A stretch of 64,000 nt of DNA from Epiperipatus broadwayi (Eukaryota; Onychophora; Udeonychophora; Euonychophora; Peripatidae): assembly GCA_028023455.1 (NCBI GenBank), contig JAQFVV010012575.1:802517-866516 (forward strand), in the 5' to 3' direction. Within the stretch, counting starts at the first letter, position 1; every line of letters begins with the position of its first letter. Made by a program: the position numbers and the translations under genes. The notes under the pieces are model-generated. The model did not search any database. It had not been told where the DNA came from and saw only the letters and a list, made by a program, of their open reading frames with translations. Positions 59,371 through 64,000 of this stretch are shown here, one piece after another.

Positions 59371-59420
59371 ACTGCTATGAATATGAGGCAAAAGGCCTCG
59401 AAAGCGCTTAGCGTGTAATA
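59371..59420 (+). ncRNA. Hammerhead relic in Penelope-like 3' end
   Basis: About 70 bp after the endonuclease stop lies GAGGCAAAAGGCCTCGAAA (59385-59403), a 5-bp stem II followed by GAAA. Palindrome AGCGCT (59403-59408), a U-U cleavage position and AGCG that can pair with UGCU upstream complete the outline. The CUGANGA core is degenerate (AUGAAUA plus one extra base), so activity is unlikely. Confidence 0.4.
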
Positions 59421-59429
59421 ATTTCTGTG

Positions 59430-61925
59430 TATCTTGATAGCTTCTCATTCAAGTGTGGCATACGCTTTGTTAATTTTGTATTTTAAATAACAGTTTAATT
59501 AATGTGAGCTTATTATTTTCTTTAAGTTGGAATTATTACATCAATAATGGGTTCCCAGTAATTTCATAGTGAGATATATTCATACCCTTAAGTTAATATA
59601 TTCTTAAGATTACAATAATAGCAATAGTAAATTTACCTATTAAAAATAAATATAATACACTCTTAATTTGGAATAAAATAACTTACTAGGAAATCATTCA
59701 GATATAATGAGTGAATAAGGATTTTATGGCCATTCAGAATACCACTAATATATCCTATACAACTAGTTTTGAACTTAGATTAATCTATTGTATCGTTTAA
59801 ATATATGATGAATAAACAAAACACTTTTCCAAATGAAATAAAATTATTTTAATATAAAATCAGTGATTTTTACACATAAAACTGATTACACTAATTCTTT
59901 AATAATGAGTAAATAAAATAACAATTTTCTTAGATGCTTTCTTTACATCTGAGATAGAATTTTCATAAAGTAACTTTTATATCAAATAAAGTATGTTCAT
60001 ATACTCTCAACACATCCAATCAAGGATAAATTTATAATAAACTTTGAAAAAATTAGATTTCTGGATTGTATAAATGATGATAAATAATCAAAAAGAAAAT
60101 TAATGATAAAAATATCATTTATTTTTGACAATAAAGACACTTAACATATAAAACTTTAAGATATTACAATATTATAGAAACAAATCATTTAAATCTTTTA
60201 TTATATAATCTACCATGAAGATAAAATCATAGCTGTATAGTTTTCATATAAATATATAAAGAATAATAAATAAATATTAAATAAAATTCATTTTTAATTG
60301 GTTCATGAAACTTTCTATAATGTTAATATTATTATTATAAGCCCTCAATATCGCACAACAATTTCATTATATTATCCTTATGAATGTATTTAATACTTTT
60401 CAAATACCACTTACATTGGTGAAATAACTGTTTAAGAAGATATATATAATTTATTGATATAAAAATATAATTTAAGTTTCTAAATTAAATGCTTATTAGG
60501 TTTATTTCCAGAAATAAAGGCAAGGCACAGAAACAAGATCTACACATCAAATCAATAATATCCTACACTCTGATTAGTTAAGAGTGCAAGTGAAAATAAA
60601 ATTACATATGTCAGCACTACAAAACATATCAATTGCCAGGATAAATTCATGACAGTAAGCTACCCACAGCTTTATATGAAGTAAATTATAAATATATCCA
60701 TATTTGGAATTATAAGGCAACATAGAAAGCAAGGGATGTTACAAACTCAGAAAACAAAGTAGTAACATCTGAGGGTAATTTATAAGATCTATCACTAGAC
60801 ATATAACTATGAGAATAAACCATCAAAACACAATAAAAATACTAATATTTGTCTTAAATAAAACATTTTATGCTTAAATATGTAACTAAGAATAATTGTA
60901 GTATAAGAGAGACACAAAGCCATAGTCTCTTTGAAAACAGTGGCAAGATAGGAATATATGTCAAAAACAAGACAGACCAATGCTCAATCTCTTATATAAT
61001 ACAACAACAAACTAATGTATAAAGCTGATAATATAAATAATCATGTACAATTATGGCGTAGAAATCAATAAAATATATATCAGCTTCTATTATGTTTATC
61101 ATAAGCATATACATTCAAATAAATAATTTCATAAAAAGAGATCAAACACAGCACCTTTAAAATGAAACATGATTAAATGGCTATATTCTGAGAATTATTG
61201 GGTAAGTGCAACTTATAGTAATTTATAAAATTATATCCAATACAATGCATAGAATAAAAGAAAGAAAAATATATAGCATAATACAGAATCATAAGTATTG
61301 AAACTTATAACTATATCCTTTTACCAAATAAAAAAATTATAAGATTTTACCAAATAAAAATAAAATGAAAGTCCTTCATCAACAGAATACTGTCACTGTA
61401 AATGACATTCTAAAAACAGTGAAGATTTTTCTTATTTACTTAACTACAGAAAAATTTAAACTACACAAAAACACTTTTAAAATGAACATTAGTAATAAAT
61501 TTCTATGTAATACTAGCATAAGAAATTTTTTATGACCATTTATTTTTCGTGAAATATATTTCAAAATAAATCCCAAATGCTGGTACATCTTTAACTGTTT
61601 TATATAATATCATATTAATTTCTCCTTATCTTTGCAAAGCTCATATTGATGATAAAGATCAAGGAGTATTTATTTATTTGAAAAATAATGTGTTTCATAG
61701 TAGAATAGATTTTGAACTCACAATAAGAAAAAAAAAAAAGCAGATGTTTAAAATAAAAACAGAATAAGTTTATAATACTTAAATAAAATTAATTCAGGAG
61801 TATTTATGTTCAGACTATTTGCAATATAACTTATTCCAGTTATTGCAGAGAAGGCAAATAATTCAAAGATAATAATAATTATCTAAGTATATTGTTCATT
61901 AATGTCCAGGAATATCATTCTTTAA
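59430..61925. other. AT-rich intergenic DNA
   Basis: No gene, RNA or repeat family is recognised. Confidence 0.6.
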
Positions 61926-61929
61926 TTAC

Positions 61930-62350
61930 ATTGAATAAGTAAGTAACATTTACTAAGGCAACAAGCCTTTAAGCATGTGTGCTTGAAAATGCGAAGGTAG
62001 GGACCTCTACAGGTCTTAACCACAAGCTTACTCTTTGGAAGAAAAGAGGGGAACCTTCTTTACTTCAACCTACTTTCTATATAAATGGGTAAAGCTGAAG
62101 CGGTTAGAACTGAAAGTGTGAAGCTATTCAATACTTCACTGATTAAGTCCACAATTCCTATTATACATTAGTACTCGCGAAATCTTTCGATTTACAAGGA
62201 GTCAATGGAAAGATCTAATAGTTAGAAATCTATTACGATAATTTAAAGTTGTAATTATAAATTTATTTAACGCACATTGATTACGTAAGTAATATTTACT
62301 AAAACAATAAGCCTTTAAGAATGTGCGCTTGAAAATGCGAAGGTAACAAA
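61930..62350 (+). repeat. Two family E repeat copies in tandem
   Basis: Copies at about 61930-62045 and 62262-62345 share GTAAGTAA-ATTTACTAA, a hairpin AAGGC-AACAA-GCCTT and TTGAAAATGCGAAGGTA. The first continues into GGGACCTCTACAGG as in the 33.1-kb element. The second copy also has CGCACATTGATTACG, the outer end of that element. Confidence 0.65.
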
Positions 62351-62542
62351 CTTCTTTTAAGTAATAAAAGTGAATAATCACAATGTTATTAATTCAGAAT
62401 ATTTTTTTTCATTTTGTTGAATAATATACAACAATGCTATCGAATGGGCAAATAGCTTCTACCACAATGGTGATAATAGTAGGGAAAAAAAACATCATTG
62501 TTAAATGTAGCAGTATTTAAAATAATTGATATTTCAATAAAT

Positions 62543-62583
62543 GAATTGCTAGTTTAGCATGAAATACGTATATTGGTGATTAT
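62543..62583 (+). ncRNA. Hammerhead 3' half, family B (B4)
   Basis: Stem II strand and loop, GAAA (62561-62564), perfect palindrome ATACGTAT (62564-62571) and the downstream stem I strand are present. The CUGANGA core is truncated to TGA. It cannot cleave alone but offers a substrate site for a dimeric partner. Confidence 0.65.
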
Positions 62584-63215
62584 TTATCTTTTCAACATAT
62601 ATGTGTTTAAGTGTATCAGTGTTATTAGATAGAGTGGAGAGTGGTGGGTTGTGTTAAAGTCTGTGCTCATATACCCTATATTACATATATATATATAGAC
62701 ACAGGTATATAATAAGCCTGTGTTTCAGTTATTACATTATAGAGATGTCTGCCCATCCTTGCATATGTATTAAATGGATTATGTCCTGTACATGTGGGGT
62801 TCAGATTGGCTTTAGGTCAACATGGATGTGACAAGAATCTCGGCCTCAGGGTGGCCTTTGAGCGTTCCATCATCAGATTTTCAATTGGATGGATGGTTGA
62901 TGAGTTGGAGTGTGGAGTATATTGAAGCCTGTCCATTAAAGTATGAAGATTGTCTATCTTATTATATATTTGAGCACTTATAGTATATATATGTAGAGAT
63001 GATAATCTGGACCAACTGATGATTGCTGGTTTAGCATGAAATACGAATATTGGTGATTATTTATCTTTTCAACATTTATGTGTTTAAGTGTATCAGTGTT
63101 ATTAGATAGGGTGGAGAGTGGTGGGTTGTGTTAAAGTCTGTGCTCATATACCCTATATTACATATATATATAGACACAGGTATATAATAAGCCTGTGTTT
63201 CAGTTATTATCCTTT
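62545..63215 (+). mobile_element. Family B tandem (1.3 units) with 477-nt spacing
   Basis: The block starts inside a ribozyme (TGAATTGCTAG...GAAATACG), runs through a full unit, then a complete ribozyme and a second partial unit that ends at the same GCCTGTGTTTCAGTTATTA block. Predicted cleavage positions 62572 and 63049 are 477 nt apart, which defines the monomer. Repeated regions (62573-62740 and 63050-63208) are nearly identical, indicating recent amplification or rolling-circle-like origin. Confidence 0.85.
63001..63060 (+). ncRNA. Hammerhead ribozyme, family B (B5)
   Basis: Stem I AUAAUC/GAUUAU and ACCAA/UUGGU, core CUGATGA (63016-63022), stem II UGCU/AGCA with loop GGUUU, GAAA (63038-63041), stem III ATACGAAT (63041-63048), cleavage predicted after A63049. 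All core bases are present. Confidence 0.85.
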
Positions 63216-63782
63216 TTAATAACTTAAAGCAATACATATTCATTTTTAATGTATATTTTAAATACATTTAAATAATTCAATGAAATATAACTTGGATTAA
63301 ATTAGTTATTTCTATGTCAAATTATAATTAAATCCAATAAAAATATTTATAAATTCTTGCTATCATAAGGAAGGTTCTAAATTCAACACTCTATCATTTC
63401 AAAATGATAAATCCAGAGAAAACGACCTTTCAAAGTATAAACTTTTAAATAAAAATATTTTCTTTTTAAATAAGAACTGCTTACTAATATTTAAATAGTT
63501 TAATATTCTTAGCAGTCTTAATATTTCTGTATGTAATAACTTTAACTTATTAAAATGTTTATTTCTAACAAGTAAACTAGAATCAGTAAAAATTCATATG
63601 CAACAGTGCTGACTAATGTAAAAATTCTTTGAAGAAGTCACATAAACATAATTTAATTATTATTAAATATTTTGTTGCCTTTCATATTATATTTTGTTGC
63701 AATGTAATACATACTTCAGCTATAATATTCAAGATTAAAAAAAATTAATATAGCCATTTGGAGAAGTAATATAAATTAAGCC

Positions 63783-64000
63783 GATCTACTTAAATGACAT
63801 CCCTATACCAATAGCTAAAAACTATTTCAATTTTAAAATAAAACTAAGAGAATCTATCAATCTAGAAGATATAGCAATGTAGATAGTTGACCAGGAAGCA
63901 ATGATGACTATTCATATTAAAGGTTTAAGACCAAAATGCTTTGTGTGTGAAGAGCGCAGGCACCTGGCAGCTGACTGTAATCTAAAGATTAAAGAACAGT
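63783..64000 (+). pseudogene. Gag-like ORF1 fragment with CCHC zinc knuckle, runs off window
   Basis: The frame reads PIYLNDIPIPIAKNYFNFKIKLRE, one in-frame TAG (63881-63883), then AMMTIHIKGLRPKCFVCEE and RRHLAADC. The C-x2-C-x4-H-x4-C spacing is the classical retroelement zinc knuckle that binds RNA. The arrangement suits a LINE ORF1 or gag protein, with the rest beyond the window edge. Confidence 0.6.

Noticed and set aside
1-64000. CRISPR arrays, operons or prophage
   Set aside because: Repeat spacing, SINEs, retroposons and a proteasome retrocopy show a eukaryotic genome; no short regularly spaced repeats were seen.

Overview
This is an AT-rich (roughly 70 percent or more A+T) stretch of a metazoan nuclear genome. 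It is almost entirely intergenic or repeat DNA with no operon-like gene packing. Host genes are scarce: one intact secreted or surface protein ORF (28.1-28.9 kb), one possible pair of 3' exons (12.76-13.46 kb) and a dead retrocopy of the 26S proteasome ATPase PSMC6/Rpt4 (42.4-43.4 kb). The repeat mix (RTE-type and other LINEs, Penelope-like elements, tRNA-Gly-derived SINEs, pogo/Tigger-like relics, palindromic foldback elements) fits an invertebrate. I favour an arthropod, possibly a chelicerate, but the sequence does not prove it.

The main discovery is a set of three unrelated small-repeat families that each contain a recognisable type I hammerhead ribozyme (HHR). All have the CUGANGA core, a GAAA box, a U-H cleavage site, a stem I that pairs on both sides of an internal loop, and a short self-complementary stem III. 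Family A (about 2.8, 9.9, 16.5, 17.3, 17.6 and 18.7 kb) is a palindromic 130-300 bp retroposon with 12-14 bp target-site duplications (TSDs). Family B (0.8-1.3, 11.8-12.1, 21.5-21.8, 36.7-36.9, 62.5-63.2 kb) joins a hammerhead to a tRNA-like, B-box-bearing region, and in the last copy is tandemly repeated with a 477-nt cleavage-site spacing. Family D (56.33-58.37 kb) is a two-sided array of 414-bp units, two on the minus strand and three on the plus strand, with five hammerheads in exact 414-nt register. These look like animal retrozymes, which are non-autonomous elements replicated through circular RNA. Penelope-like fragments with GIY-YIG endonuclease domains lie directly beside the family D array (55.4-56.3 and 58.9-59.3 kb), and a Penelope-like reverse transcriptase relic lies at 25.5-26.6 kb. 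Penelope-like elements are the plausible source of the enzymes.

Layout. 0-5 kb: family B copy, an inverted pair of tRNA-derived SINEs, family A copy with an intact ribozyme. 5-10 kb: two relic DNA transposons, short family A copy. 10-16 kb: LINE 3' end with a 17-bp TSD, candidate exons, palindromic element. 16-19 kb: cluster of family A elements. 21-39 kb: nine tRNA-Gly SINEs interspersed with LINE and Penelope relics, the 28.1 kb gene, a minisatellite-like region, a palindromic element and a 1.4-kb inverted-repeat element. 40-48 kb: decayed RTE, PSMC6 retrocopy, LINE fragment between inverted repeats, better-preserved RTE with a 9-bp TSD. 48-55 kb: AT-rich DNA, coiled-coil pseudogene, mosaic repeats. 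55-59 kb: Penelope plus hammerhead array. 59-64 kb: AT-rich DNA, family B tandem, and a gag-like zinc knuckle running off the end.
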